The notes beneath the pieces are model-generated. The model searched no databases, was not told the origin of the DNA, and saw only the letters and a program-made list of their open reading frames with translations. Made by a program: the position numbers and the translations under genes. A DNA stretch of 22,288 bases from JACTUA01 sp035506435. GTDB taxonomy: Archaea; Halobacteriota; Methanomicrobia; Methanomicrobiales; JACTUA01. Position 1 is the first letter of the stretch; the number at the start of each line of letters is the position of its first letter. Below, one piece after another: positions 1-7,827 of the stretch. Where the stretch lies: the NCBI GenBank assembly GCA_035506435.1, contig DATJPK010000118.1, positions 1 through 22,288 on the forward strand, in the 5' to 3' direction.

Positions 1-88
1 GCCACTCCTTCCGGAACGGGATCTTCCCGACTGTCCGCCGGGTGAGGTTCACCCTGAGGATCCGGCCCTTCCTGTCCTCCCTCGCCAT
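1..88 (-). CDS. Aldehyde ferredoxin oxidoreductase family protein, N-terminal fragment
   Basis: Only the first 29 codons lie in the window; the gene runs off the left edge. From the ATG at 88 the minus strand reads without a stop, and the segment GRILRVNLT matches the opening strand typical of tungsten/molybdopterin aldehyde ferredoxin oxidoreductases. In that family it begins the N-terminal domain that holds the bis-pterin cofactor; such enzymes oxidise aldehydes with ferredoxin as acceptor. A TATA-like element (minus-strand GTTTATCC, about 115-123) lies about 30 bases ahead of the ATG, so the transcript would be nearly leaderless. The gene is divergent from the glutaredoxin-thioredoxin reductase gene. 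The family call rests on a short segment; the substrate cannot be inferred. Confidence 0.55.
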   Translation of the reverse strand, partial: MAREDRKGRILRVNLTRRTVGKIPFRKEW

Positions 89-114
89 GGTGACGGTACG
101 ATCGGAGAGGGGAT

Positions 115-126
115 GGATAAACGTTT
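115..126 (-). promoter_or_regulatory. TATA box of the aldehyde oxidoreductase-like gene
   Basis: The minus strand reads AAACGTTTATCC here, centred about 30 bases before the ATG at 88. That is the archaeal spacing for a start of transcription at or just before the start codon. Inferred from spacing and composition only. Confidence 0.4.
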
Positions 127-202
127 CCCGGCACCGGCCCCATGGATCCCGGCCTCCTACCCCCGGGCTCCGCTTTGGCACATGCCTGCCGTCACGATAC
201 CC

Positions 203-210
203 CTTTATAC
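203..210 (+). promoter_or_regulatory. TATA box of the glutaredoxin-thioredoxin reductase gene
   Basis: CTTTATAC stands out in GC-rich surroundings and is centred about 28 bases before the ATG at 235. No Shine-Dalgarno sequence precedes that ATG, so a leaderless or near-leaderless transcript is likely. This also argues for 235 as the start rather than the upstream in-frame ATG at 142. Confidence 0.5.
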
Positions 211-234
211 CTACAGGGACGAGTACACGGTTCG

Positions 235-1398
235 ATGCCCGAAGTCAGGGTCTACACCACGACGCAGTGCCCCTACTGCCGCATGGTCAAGGCATTCCTC
301 GAGAAGAAAGGAATAAAGTACTCCGAGATTAACGTCTCGCAGGACCGGGAGGCGGCGGGCGAGATGATCCGGATCTCCGGCCAGAACGGTGTTCCGGTCA
401 CGGTCGCCGGGGACCGGATCATCGTCGGCTTCGATGCCCAGGCCCTGAACGAGGTCTTCGGCGGGGCCGAGGCACCGGTCGACGTGTACGACGTCGTGAT
501 CCTCGGTGCGGGCCCGGCCGGCCTCGCCGCCGCCGTGTACACCGCGAGGAAGATGCTTAAAACACTCGTTATCGCCGAGAACATCGGCGGGCAGGCCCTG
601 GAGAGCTGGGCCATCGAGAACTACATGGGGTACCGGATGATCACCGGCGAGGACCTGATGAAGAGGTTCGAGGAGCAGGCAAAGGAGCTCCACATCCAGC
701 TCGAGCTCGACGGCGTGGTCGGGCTCTCCCGGGACGGTTCCTCCTTCACGGTGAAGACCGCGACCGACCGGTCCTTCGGGGCACGGAGCCTGGTCATCGC
801 GACGGGGAAACACCCGAAGATGCTCGGCCTCCCCGGCGAGGAAAGGTTCATCGGGAGGGGGCTCTCCATCTGCGCCACCTGCGACGGGCCGCTGTTCCGG
901 GGGAAGAACGTGGCGGTCGTGGGCGGGGGGAACTCGGCCCTCCAGACGGCCATCGAGATGGCAAAGATCGCGAAGACCGTGCACCTCATCGTCCGGTCCC
1001 GGATCCGGTGCGACGAGGTCCTGAAGCAGGTCTACGAGAAGAAGGAGAACATCGTTACCCACCTGAACGTGGACGTTTCCCGGCTCTACGGCGACCAGTT
1101 TATCACCGGGCTCGGCATCCGGCACCGGGAGACGGGGGAGGAGGCACGGGTCGACGTGGACGGCGTCTTCCTCGAGATCGGGTGGCTCCCGAACACCGGT
1201 TTCCTCGAGGGGTTCGTCCCCATGAACCCGGAGAAGGAGGTGATCGTGGACGAGAACTGCCACACCTCCGTCCCGGGGGTCTTTGCCGCGGGGGACGTCA
1301 CGAGCGTCAAGGGCAAGCAGATCATCATCGCGGCCGGGGAAGGGGCGAAGGCCGCCCTCGAGGTCTACGAGTACCTGGTGAAGTCCGGACACGCCTGA
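235..1398 (+). CDS. Glutaredoxin-like domain fused to thioredoxin reductase
   Basis: A 387-residue cytosolic flavoprotein with two parts. Residues 1-78 form a glutaredoxin/NrdH-like domain with the redox motif CPYC (Cys12, Cys15) and the cis-proline segment GVPVTV. Residues 84-387 form a low-molecular-weight thioredoxin reductase: FAD motif GAGPAG (91-96), active-site CATC (Cys213, Cys216), second nucleotide motif GGGNSA (230-235) and a C-terminal FAAGDV FAD segment. The fusion suggests electrons pass directly from the reductase dithiol to the tethered CPYC domain. The second nucleotide site shows HLIVRSRIRCDE instead of the usual HRR...R NADPH signature, so the electron donor is uncertain. 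The start at 235 is chosen from the TATA spacing and because the glutaredoxin fold begins there. A thioredoxin lies at 12617. The stop is 29 bases from the convergent sensor kinase stop. Confidence 0.9.
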   Translation: MPEVRVYTTTQCPYCRMVKAFLEKKGIKYSEINVSQDREAAGEMIRISGQNGVPVTVAGDRIIVGFDAQALNEVFGGAEAPVDVYDVVILGAGPAGLAAAVYTARKMLKTLVIAENIGGQALESWAIENYMGYRMITGEDLMKRFEEQAKELHIQLELDGVVGLSRDGSSFTVKTATDRSFGARSLVIATGKHPKMLGLPGEERFIGRGLSICATCDGPLFRGKNVAVVGGGNSALQTAIEMAKIAKTVHLIVRSRIRCDEVLKQVYEKKENIVTHLNVDVSRLYGDQFITGLGIRHRETGEEARVDVDGVFLEIGWLPNTGFLEGFVPMNPEKEVIVDENCHTSVPGVFAAGDVTSVKGKQIIIAAGEGAKAALEVYEYLVKSGHA

Positions 1399-1427
1399 TT
1401 CGCCCGGCGCCGGGTGATCGGGAGAGT

Positions 1428-3278
1428 TCAGCCCTTTCCGAACCGGAATGTGCCGGCCGGGACCCGGATCTCGAACCGCGCCCCCTCGCCGAAGGTCCCG
1501 GTTTCCGTGATGGAGAGGCCGGTGATGGAGAGGATTTCCCGGGCGATAAAGAGGCCATAGCCGGTGTTCCGGCCCGTCCCCCGGGCAAAGACCTTCTCCT
1601 TATCCTGTGGCGGTATCCCGACCCCGTTGTCCTGGACGACGATGTCGACGGCATCCTCTGCTCTCCGAAAGGAAACCCCGATCCGGTCAAGCCGCTCCCC
1701 GTGCCGCATGGCATTGTCGAGGAGCGCGTAGAAGACCTTCTCGAGGAGCGGGTCAGCATAGATCTGGAGATCGCCCGTTTCCACGTCGAGGGCGATCGGG
1801 CCGAGATCGAGGGAGGATGCGGCCCTCTGGATGGTGTTCGCGACATCGTACCACCGGGGCGAGTGCACCCCGATCTCCTGGTAGTCCTTGGTAAACGCGA
1901 TGAGCTTGCGGATGTTCCAGGCCGAGTCCCATGCCCGCGAGAGGAGCGCGGAGGTATCAACGTCGCTGATCCGGTCCCGCACGAGCCCGAGGTACCCCGC
2001 GAGCACGTTCAGCTGGTTCAGGACGTCGTGCCGCGTGACATTCGAGAGGAGGTTCAGCTTCCGGTTCGCCGCCGAGAGAGCCTCCTCCGCCCTCTTCCGG
2101 TCGGTGATATCGTTCCCGACCGAGAGGAGCTCGACAAACTCCCCCTTCTCGTCGTAGAGGGCCCGGTTCGTCCAGGAGATCCAGACCCGTTCCCCGTTCT
2201 TCCTGATGTTCTCGTTCTCGTTGTTCCGGTACCCGTCGGGGTTCTCGCGGATCTCCCGGATCATGGCCACGAGGTCCCTCCCTGCGCTGTCGCTTGCAGG
2301 GACGATGGTGCCGATCACGTTCTTCCCGAGGATTTCCTCCGCCGTGAACCCGAAGAACCGCTGGGCGAAGTCATTGAAGAAGGTGATATTCCCCTCGCGG
2401 TCCGAGCGGAAGATGATGCTGTTCGCGTTCTCGACGAGCCCCCGGTACTTCTCACGGGAGATGCGGAGGTCGTCCTCCACCCCTTTCCGGTCCGTGATGT
2501 CCGTGACCCCCTCGAGGACCTGTACCACCCGCCCCTCCCGGTCCCGGATGGGCTGGGAGAGGATGTGGTACCACCTCCCGTCGAAGGGGTTCCGGCGCTC
2601 GCATTCCTGGATGGTGCCGGTCTCGAAGGTGCGAATCGTCGGGCAGGGTTCGCAGGGATGGTCCAGTGCCTCGTAGAAGACATGGCAGACCTTCCCCACG
2701 GGCTCCCGGCCGGGGAAGAGCCTTCGCGTCTCCTCGTTTGCCCACGCGATGGTGAGGTCGGGGTTCACGAGGGTGAGGCCCATCCGCTGGGCGGCGAGGA
2801 TCACCCGGTACCGGTCCCTCTCTTCGCGGATCGCCTGCGCCGACCGGTACTCCCCGACAGCACGGATGACAGCCATGCACAGGTTCCCGGGGAGGAGACC
2901 CCCCTCGGTCCCGGTGTCGATGAAGGCCGAGGTCCCGGCATTGAAGGCCTCGATAACGGTTTTCAGGTCCGGCCTCGCGCCGATGAGGATGAACGGGACC
3001 TGGTTCCCGGCGCACCGCAGGCTCTTCAGGAGCGCGGTGCCGGTCATCCCGGGAAGGGAGAGGCCGGAAACGATGGCATCGGAACCGGAAAGCCTCCGCC
3101 TCTCCAGCACCTCTTCGCCGGACCGGACCGTTTCGACCCGGAAGCAGCCCTCGGACTGGAGGTCGTTCCTCGCATACTCGATGAGAGCGGGGTCGGAGAG
3201 GACGATGAGGACCCGGATCTCGCCCGGCTCTCCTGCCGGGCTTTCCCCGTATCCCTGCCCCGCCCCGCCGCCCGTCAT
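1428..3278 (-). CDS. PAS-domain sensor histidine kinase with degenerate receiver domain
   Basis: A 616-residue protein with no predicted membrane segment, so probably a cytosolic sensor. Order: receiver-like domain (about 20-140), PAS (about 155-262) with CEPC (Cys209, Cys212), second PAS (about 278-393), a phosphoacceptor helix with RHDVLNQLNVLAG (His417), and an ATPase domain with N-box DNAMRH (521-526), DNGVGI (550-555) and GTGRNTGYGL. This layout is typical of methanogen multi-PAS kinases. The receiver lacks the phosphoacceptor: SGLSLPGM stands where S-D-x-x-x-P-G-M is expected, so position 72 is Gly, and the usual conserved Lys is also missing. The CxxC in PAS1 could sense redox state or bind a cofactor (inference). 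The ATG at 3278 overlaps the tfrB stop as ATGA, so the kinase is probably cotranscribed and translationally coupled with tfrAB. No response regulator is nearby. Confidence 0.88.
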   Translation of the reverse strand: MTGGGAGQGYGESPAGEPGEIRVLIVLSDPALIEYARNDLQSEGCFRVETVRSGEEVLERRRLSGSDAIVSGLSLPGMTGTALLKSLRCAGNQVPFILIGARPDLKTVIEAFNAGTSAFIDTGTEGGLLPGNLCMAVIRAVGEYRSAQAIREERDRYRVILAAQRMGLTLVNPDLTIAWANEETRRLFPGREPVGKVCHVFYEALDHPCEPCPTIRTFETGTIQECERRNPFDGRWYHILSQPIRDREGRVVQVLEGVTDITDRKGVEDDLRISREKYRGLVENANSIIFRSDREGNITFFNDFAQRFFGFTAEEILGKNVIGTIVPASDSAGRDLVAMIREIRENPDGYRNNENENIRKNGERVWISWTNRALYDEKGEFVELLSVGNDITDRKRAEEALSAANRKLNLLSNVTRHDVLNQLNVLAGYLGLVRDRISDVDTSALLSRAWDSAWNIRKLIAFTKDYQEIGVHSPRWYDVANTIQRAASSLDLGPIALDVETGDLQIYADPLLEKVFYALLDNAMRHGERLDRIGVSFRRAEDAVDIVVQDNGVGIPPQDKEKVFARGTGRNTGYGLFIAREILSITGLSITETGTFGEGARFEIRVPAGTFRFGKG

Positions 3279-4750
3279 GCGGCCGCCGATTCGGATGACT
3301 CCCCGCCCCGGTCCTGGTCCTTGCGCCGGTAGCCCTCGAGGAGGAGGGTGGTCACGTTCTTCACCGGCCGCTTCGAGTGCTCCCCGATGTGAAACTCGCA
3401 GAAGGGGCAGGAGGAGACCACGCACTCGACGCCTGCCTTCTCGATCTCCTCGACCTTCTTCTCGGCAAGGGCCTTCGAGACCTCGGGCTGGCCGGACCGG
3501 GTCCCCCCGCCCGCCCCGCAGCACTTCACCGGGATCTCGACGATCTCGGCGACCTTCCCGATGAGCTCCCGGGGCTGCCGCGAGATCCCCTGGCCCCGGA
3601 GCAGGTGGCAGGGGTCATGGTAGGCGACCCGGATGGGCAGCCGGGCCGGCTCCTCGATGCCGAGCTCGCAGAGCAGTTCGTTCACGTCCTTCACGCAGAA
3701 GGGAGTGCGGTAGTCATTCTTCAGGGTGGACCCGCAGCCGGCGCACATGGTCACGACGATGTCGATCCCCCGGCTGGTGAAGGCAGCGATGTTCTTTTCC
3801 ATGAGGTCGGGGAGGATGTCGGTCTGGCCCGTCCTGATGAGGGGTGAGCCGCAGCAGACCTGCTCGTGCGGGACGATGACCCGGATCCCGTTCCGGGCAA
3901 GGACCTCCATCGCGTCGAGGGCGGTCTGGGGGATGCGGTTGTTGTACATGCAGCCCACGAAGAACCCCACGGTGCACCGGACCGGGCCCTTCGGCTCGAT
4001 GACCTCGGGGACCTGTTCGAGGAAGGTGGGCTGGTTCCTCGGCACCGATCGGCCGGTCTCTGCGACGAGGGCCGCCACCTCCTTGTGCTTCGGGAGGGTG
4101 AGGCCTTTCCTGTTCGCCATCCGCCGGAGCTTCTCGATGGCCTTCCCCGGGATCTCGATCTTCTTCGGGCAGACCTTCCAGCACCGCTGGCAGGTGGTGC
4201 ACATGAAGAGCCCCGACTTCACCGCCTCGGTGATCCGGTCGCAGGAGTCCCGCGGGTCGATGGCGAGGCGCATCTCCTGCTTCATGGAGAGCGGGCCGGC
4301 GAAGTCGGCCACCTCCATCGCCGGGCAGACCGAGACGCAGGCGAGGCACTCGATGCAGGACCGCAGGGCCTTGAGGGCTTCGACCTCCTCCTTTGCCGGG
4401 TAACAGGCCTCGCCCTTCGGCGCGATGGTGGCGATCTTTGCGAGGACCGGTTCCATGTCCACGAGGAGGTCCTTTTTGACGGGGAGCCCGAGGGGCTCGA
4501 TGACCATCCCGTCCTTTGCCTCGGTCATGCAGGCAAGGACAGGCTCCCCGTTCACCCGCACGGCGCAGGAGCCGCACTGGCCGGTCCCGCAGCAGTACCG
4601 GTACGAGAGGGTCGGGTCCTCCGCATGGATGGCATGGAGGACGTGGAGGACCCTCGCCCCCTCCTCGACCCCGACGGTGTAGGTCTGGTACCGGGCCCGG
4701 GAGTCCTTGGCCGGGTTATGCCGGTAGACCGTGACGGTATATCGCTTCAT
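3275..4750 (-). CDS. tfrB: Thiol:fumarate reductase (CoM/CoB-SH) subunit B
   Basis: A 491-residue iron-sulfur subunit of the cytosolic enzyme that reduces fumarate to succinate with coenzymes M and B, giving the heterodisulfide CoM-S-S-CoB. The N-terminal third resembles succinate dehydrogenase SdhB: a [2Fe-2S] set (Cys54, 59, 62, 74), then two 4Fe-4S sets (CIECLACVSVCP at 132-143 and CTTCQRCWKVCP at 184-195). The C-terminal half resembles heterodisulfide reductase HdrB, with two cysteine-rich repeats: GCMYN/CCGSP (267-303) and the HDPCH...CCGAGGG segment (378-416), plus nearby cysteines at 336, 339, 448 and 451. The length fits the family. The ATG overlaps the tfrA stop (ATGA at 4747-4750), and its own stop overlaps the kinase start in the same way. 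The oxidative-to-reductive balance of succinate formation feeds biosynthesis. Confidence 0.95.
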   Translation of the reverse strand: MKRYTVTVYRHNPAKDSRARYQTYTVGVEEGARVLHVLHAIHAEDPTLSYRYCCGTGQCGSCAVRVNGEPVLACMTEAKDGMVIEPLGLPVKKDLLVDMEPVLAKIATIAPKGEACYPAKEEVEALKALRSCIECLACVSVCPAMEVADFAGPLSMKQEMRLAIDPRDSCDRITEAVKSGLFMCTTCQRCWKVCPKKIEIPGKAIEKLRRMANRKGLTLPKHKEVAALVAETGRSVPRNQPTFLEQVPEVIEPKGPVRCTVGFFVGCMYNNRIPQTALDAMEVLARNGIRVIVPHEQVCCGSPLIRTGQTDILPDLMEKNIAAFTSRGIDIVVTMCAGCGSTLKNDYRTPFCVKDVNELLCELGIEEPARLPIRVAYHDPCHLLRGQGISRQPRELIGKVAEIVEIPVKCCGAGGGTRSGQPEVSKALAEKKVEEIEKAGVECVVSSCPFCEFHIGEHSKRPVKNVTTLLLEGYRRKDQDRGGESSESAAA

Positions 4751-6375
4751 CCCGGCACCTTCCGTTCCTCGATCCCTGCTTTATGGAGGGAGATGTAGGT
4801 ATGGCCATACGGGGAGTTCGCCGCGTCCCAGCTCTGGAAGACGTCCGTCCGCGTGTGCGCACCGCGGGACTCGCCCCTCAGGAGCGCGGAGCGGATCACG
4901 AGGGACGCGACGAGGCACATGTTCTGGACGGTGAAGCACTCCGCACGGTTGAGCGGGGTCTGGGCGAGGAGCTTCTTCTTCGAGAGTTTCTCGACGTCGA
5001 CGAGGGTCCGCTCCAGGTCGTTCACGTTCCTCGCGATCCCGGCCCCGCTCCACATCGCCTCCTGGAGCTTCTTCACGACGGTGACCGGGTTCACGCCGCC
5101 CGCGTGGAACTCCTCGAGCTTCCGCCGGTACCCGTCCAGCTGGCGGGCATCGATCCGGATCTCCCTCGACGGGGCCCGTCCCGCCGCCTCCCCGGCCCGC
5201 CTCCCGAAGACCTGGGTCTCGGCGAGGGAGTTCCCGCCGAGCCGGTTCGCGCCGTGGACCCCGCCGGCGGCCTCGCCGCAGGCGAAGAGCCCGGGGACCG
5301 TGGTCTCGCCCGTCGGCGTGATCCGCATGCCGCCCATGAAATGGTGGGCGGTCGGGGAGACCTCCATCTTCTCCTTCCGGATGTCGATCCCGAAGGCAAG
5401 GAACTGCTCGAGCATCAGCGGGAGCCTCTTCTCGATCTGCTCCGGGGGCAGGTGGGTCACGTCCAGGAACACCCCGGCCCGCGGGGTTCCTCTCCCCTCG
5501 GCGACCTCCCGGGCGATGGAGCGTGCGACGACGTCCCGGGTCGAGAGCTCCATCCGCTCCGGATCGTACCGCTGCATGAACCGCTCTCCCTTCGAGTTCA
5601 CGAGGATACCCCCTTCGCCCCGCACCGCCTCGGTTATCAGCCGCCCACGGGCGTCATAGGGATACACCGCTCCCGTCGGGTGGAACTGGACCATCTCCAT
5701 GTCGATGAGCTCGGCTCCTGCCCGGTACCCCATGGCGAACCCGTCGCCGGTGCCTGTCGCCGAGTTCGTGGAGATGTCGTAGATGCGTGATGCCCCGCCC
5801 GTCGCGATAACGGTGGAGTCGGCCTGGAGGGCCTTCAGGTCCCCGTTCCGGTCGAGACCGACCGCCCCGACGACCCGTCCCTCCCTCTTCAGGAGGTCGA
5901 TCACCGAGAACTCCTGGAGGACAGTCACGTCGGAGGCCCGGAGGCGCTCGAGGAGGGTCATCATCATCTCGTGGCCGGTCCGGTCGCCGGCATAGCAGGT
6001 CCTCGGCACCCGCTGGCCCCCGAAGGCCCGCTGGGCGAACTCCCCGGCGTCGGTCCGGTCAAAGACCGCTCCCCAGCTCACGAGCTCGCGGAACCGCTCC
6101 GGCGCCTCGTTCACCAGGATGTCAACGAGGACCGGGTCGTTCAGGTACGCCCCGCCCCGGATGGTGTCCTCCTTGTGGGCCACGCAGGAGTCCTCCTCCC
6201 GGAGCACGGCATTGTACCCTCCCTCGGCCATCGGGGTGCACCCGCCCTTCCCGGCGAGCGACTTCGAGACGAGGACCGTGTCCCCGAACTTCTCGGCCTC
6301 GATGGCCGCCCTCACGCCGGCGCCGCCGCTCCCGATGACGAGGACGTGACACTCCACCGTATCGTCTGCACGCAT
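4747..6375 (-). CDS. tfrA: Thiol:fumarate reductase (CoM/CoB-SH) flavoprotein subunit A
   Basis: A 542-residue flavoprotein of the SdhA/FrdA family and the fumarate-binding partner of TfrB. Visible: N-terminal FAD motif GSGGAG (15-20); GKGGCTPMAEGG, the segment that in relatives meets the flavin; the substrate residues QFHPTG (His232), catalytic-type Arg280 in the ELSTRDVV segment, HHFMGG (344-349) and Arg378 in GANRLGGNSLAE. This full set of active-site residues supports an active enzyme. The ATG at 6375 opens the tfrA-tfrB-kinase operon. It starts close to a minus-strand TATA-like element in a 59-base divergent spacer shared with the aspartate kinase gene. A soluble SdhA/L-aspartate oxidase paralogue is the alternative reading, but the adjacent HdrB-type subunit makes thiol:fumarate reductase much more likely. 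Confidence 0.94.
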   Translation of the reverse strand: MRADDTVECHVLVIGSGGAGVRAAIEAEKFGDTVLVSKSLAGKGGCTPMAEGGYNAVLREEDSCVAHKEDTIRGGAYLNDPVLVDILVNEAPERFRELVSWGAVFDRTDAGEFAQRAFGGQRVPRTCYAGDRTGHEMMMTLLERLRASDVTVLQEFSVIDLLKREGRVVGAVGLDRNGDLKALQADSTVIATGGASRIYDISTNSATGTGDGFAMGYRAGAELIDMEMVQFHPTGAVYPYDARGRLITEAVRGEGGILVNSKGERFMQRYDPERMELSTRDVVARSIAREVAEGRGTPRAGVFLDVTHLPPEQIEKRLPLMLEQFLAFGIDIRKEKMEVSPTAHHFMGGMRITPTGETTVPGLFACGEAAGGVHGANRLGGNSLAETQVFGRRAGEAAGRAPSREIRIDARQLDGYRRKLEEFHAGGVNPVTVVKKLQEAMWSGAGIARNVNDLERTLVDVEKLSKKKLLAQTPLNRAECFTVQNMCLVASLVIRSALLRGESRGAHTRTDVFQSWDAANSPYGHTYISLHKAGIEERKVPG

Positions 6376-6390
6376 CTTATTAGTACATGG

Positions 6391-6410
6391 ATCGCATATA
6401 GATAAAAAAA
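6391..6410. promoter_or_regulatory. Divergent promoter between tfrA and aspartate kinase
   Basis: The 59-base spacer holds one AT-rich block containing CATATAGATAAAAAA. Read on plus it can serve the aspartate kinase start at 6435; read on minus (TTTATCTATATG) it can serve tfrA at 6375, with very short leaders in both cases. Sharing one block suggests the two operons compete for or share TBP/TFB. This is inferred from sequence alone. Confidence 0.5.
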
Positions 6411-6434
6411 CTGTCAGGGATTACGAGGGGATGC

Positions 6435-7826
6435 ATGAGGCTCCTGATGAAGTTCGGCGGCACATCCGTGGGCGACGGCGAACGGATGAAGAAGGTGGTG
6501 GATATCCTCGAGCCGTACCACGAGGAGGGGCACGAGCTCGGCGTGGTCGTCTCCGCGATGTCCGGCGTGACGAACCAGCTTATCGAGATGGCGAACGAGG
6601 TGGTGACCTGCCGGGAGAAGCCCGGGATCGAGCCCTTCATCACCCAGCTCAGGGACCGGCACAGGAAAGCCCTCGAGGTCGCCGCCCCCGACTACGTCGA
6701 GGAAACCGGGCGGATCCTCGACGGACGGCTCTCTGACCTCCGGAACATGTTCGTGGGCCTGAACAACCTCCGCGAGCTCACTCCCCGGTCCCGGGACTAC
6801 CTGATCTCCTTCGGTGAACGCCTGTCGGCGCCCGTGCTCCGGGCAGCGCTCCGGCAGCGGGGGATTCCCTCGGTGGTCCTGGACGGCTGCGAGGCCGGGA
6901 TCACCACCACTGCGACTCACGGCGACGGGATCGTCCTTCCCGAGGCCGACGCAAAGATCCGGGCCAGGGTCCTCCCCCTCCTGCAGGACTCGGTGCCGGT
7001 CATCATGGGTTACATGGGCTGCACCACGGCAGGGATCACCACCACCCTCGGCCGGAGCGGCTCCGACTACTCCGCGACGGTCGTCGGGGCGGCCATCGGG
7101 GCTGACGAGATCTGGATCTGGACCGACGTCGACGGCATCATGACCACCGACCCCCGGCTCGTGAAGGAGGCCCGGGTCCTCCCCACGGTCTCGTACCTCG
7201 AGGCGATGGAACTCTCGTACTTCGGGGCAAAGGTGATGCACCCGCGGTCCATCGAGCCTGCCATGCGAAGGGGGATTCCCATCAGGGTGAAGAACACCTT
7301 CAACCCGTCGCACCCGGGGACCTGCATCACGAAGGAGAAACGAAAGGACCGCCGGGTGGTGAAGGCCCTCACCCACATCACGGGCGTCGCCCTCATCAAC
7401 GTGAACGGCGCCCAGATGATCGGCCGTCCCGGCGTCGCCCGGGCCATCTTCTCGGCGCTCGCCGGGAAGGAGGTGAACGTCATGATGATCTCCCAGGGGT
7501 CGTCGGAGGCAAACATCTCCATCATCGTCGAGCTCGACCACATGGGGATCGCCGCCGAGGCGCTGAAACCGATGGTGGACCAGGGGATCGTCCGGGAGGT
7601 GACGGCGAACCCCGACGTCGCCGCCGTCGCGGTCATCGGGGCGGGCATGATCGGCACCCCGGGCATCTCGGGCCGGGTCTTCACCGCCCTCGGCCTCGCG
7701 GGCGTGAACATCATGATGATCTCGCAGGGCTCGTCCGAGGTAAACATCTCCTTCGTGGTGAAGGAGTCAGACGGGCCGAAGGCGGTGCGGGTCCTCCACG
7801 AGGAGCTGCGGCTCTCGGAGGAGTAG
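6435..7826 (+). CDS. lysC: Aspartate kinase with tandem ACT domains
   Basis: A 463-residue enzyme that phosphorylates L-aspartate, the first committed step to lysine, threonine, methionine and related products. The N-terminal kinase domain has KFGGTSVGDG (6-15), the aspartate-binding region ITTTLGRSGSDYSA, and WTDVDGIMTTDPR. Two ACT domains follow (about 310-385 and 390-463), each with a copy of the segment VNxMMISQGSSExNIS, the normal place for allosteric feedback by amino acids. Two starts are possible: ATG 6435, preceded by GAGGGG, and ATG 6447, preceded by GAGG at better spacing; the protein loses only four residues in the second case. The gene is followed after one base by purM, whose ribosome-binding GGAG lies inside the lysC end, so the two are probably cotranscribed. 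Confidence 0.95.
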   Translation: MRLLMKFGGTSVGDGERMKKVVDILEPYHEEGHELGVVVSAMSGVTNQLIEMANEVVTCREKPGIEPFITQLRDRHRKALEVAAPDYVEETGRILDGRLSDLRNMFVGLNNLRELTPRSRDYLISFGERLSAPVLRAALRQRGIPSVVLDGCEAGITTTATHGDGIVLPEADAKIRARVLPLLQDSVPVIMGYMGCTTAGITTTLGRSGSDYSATVVGAAIGADEIWIWTDVDGIMTTDPRLVKEARVLPTVSYLEAMELSYFGAKVMHPRSIEPAMRRGIPIRVKNTFNPSHPGTCITKEKRKDRRVVKALTHITGVALINVNGAQMIGRPGVARAIFSALAGKEVNVMMISQGSSEANISIIVELDHMGIAAEALKPMVDQGIVREVTANPDVAAVAVIGAGMIGTPGISGRVFTALGLAGVNIMMISQGSSEVNISFVVKESDGPKAVRVLHEELRLSEE

Positions 7827-7827
7827 G

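Noticed and set aside
1008..3332. Open frame of 774 codons on the plus strand across the sensor kinase gene
   Set aside because: It is antisense to a clear kinase, rich in Pro, Arg, Gly and Glu with no domain, and is explained by GC-rich codon bias.
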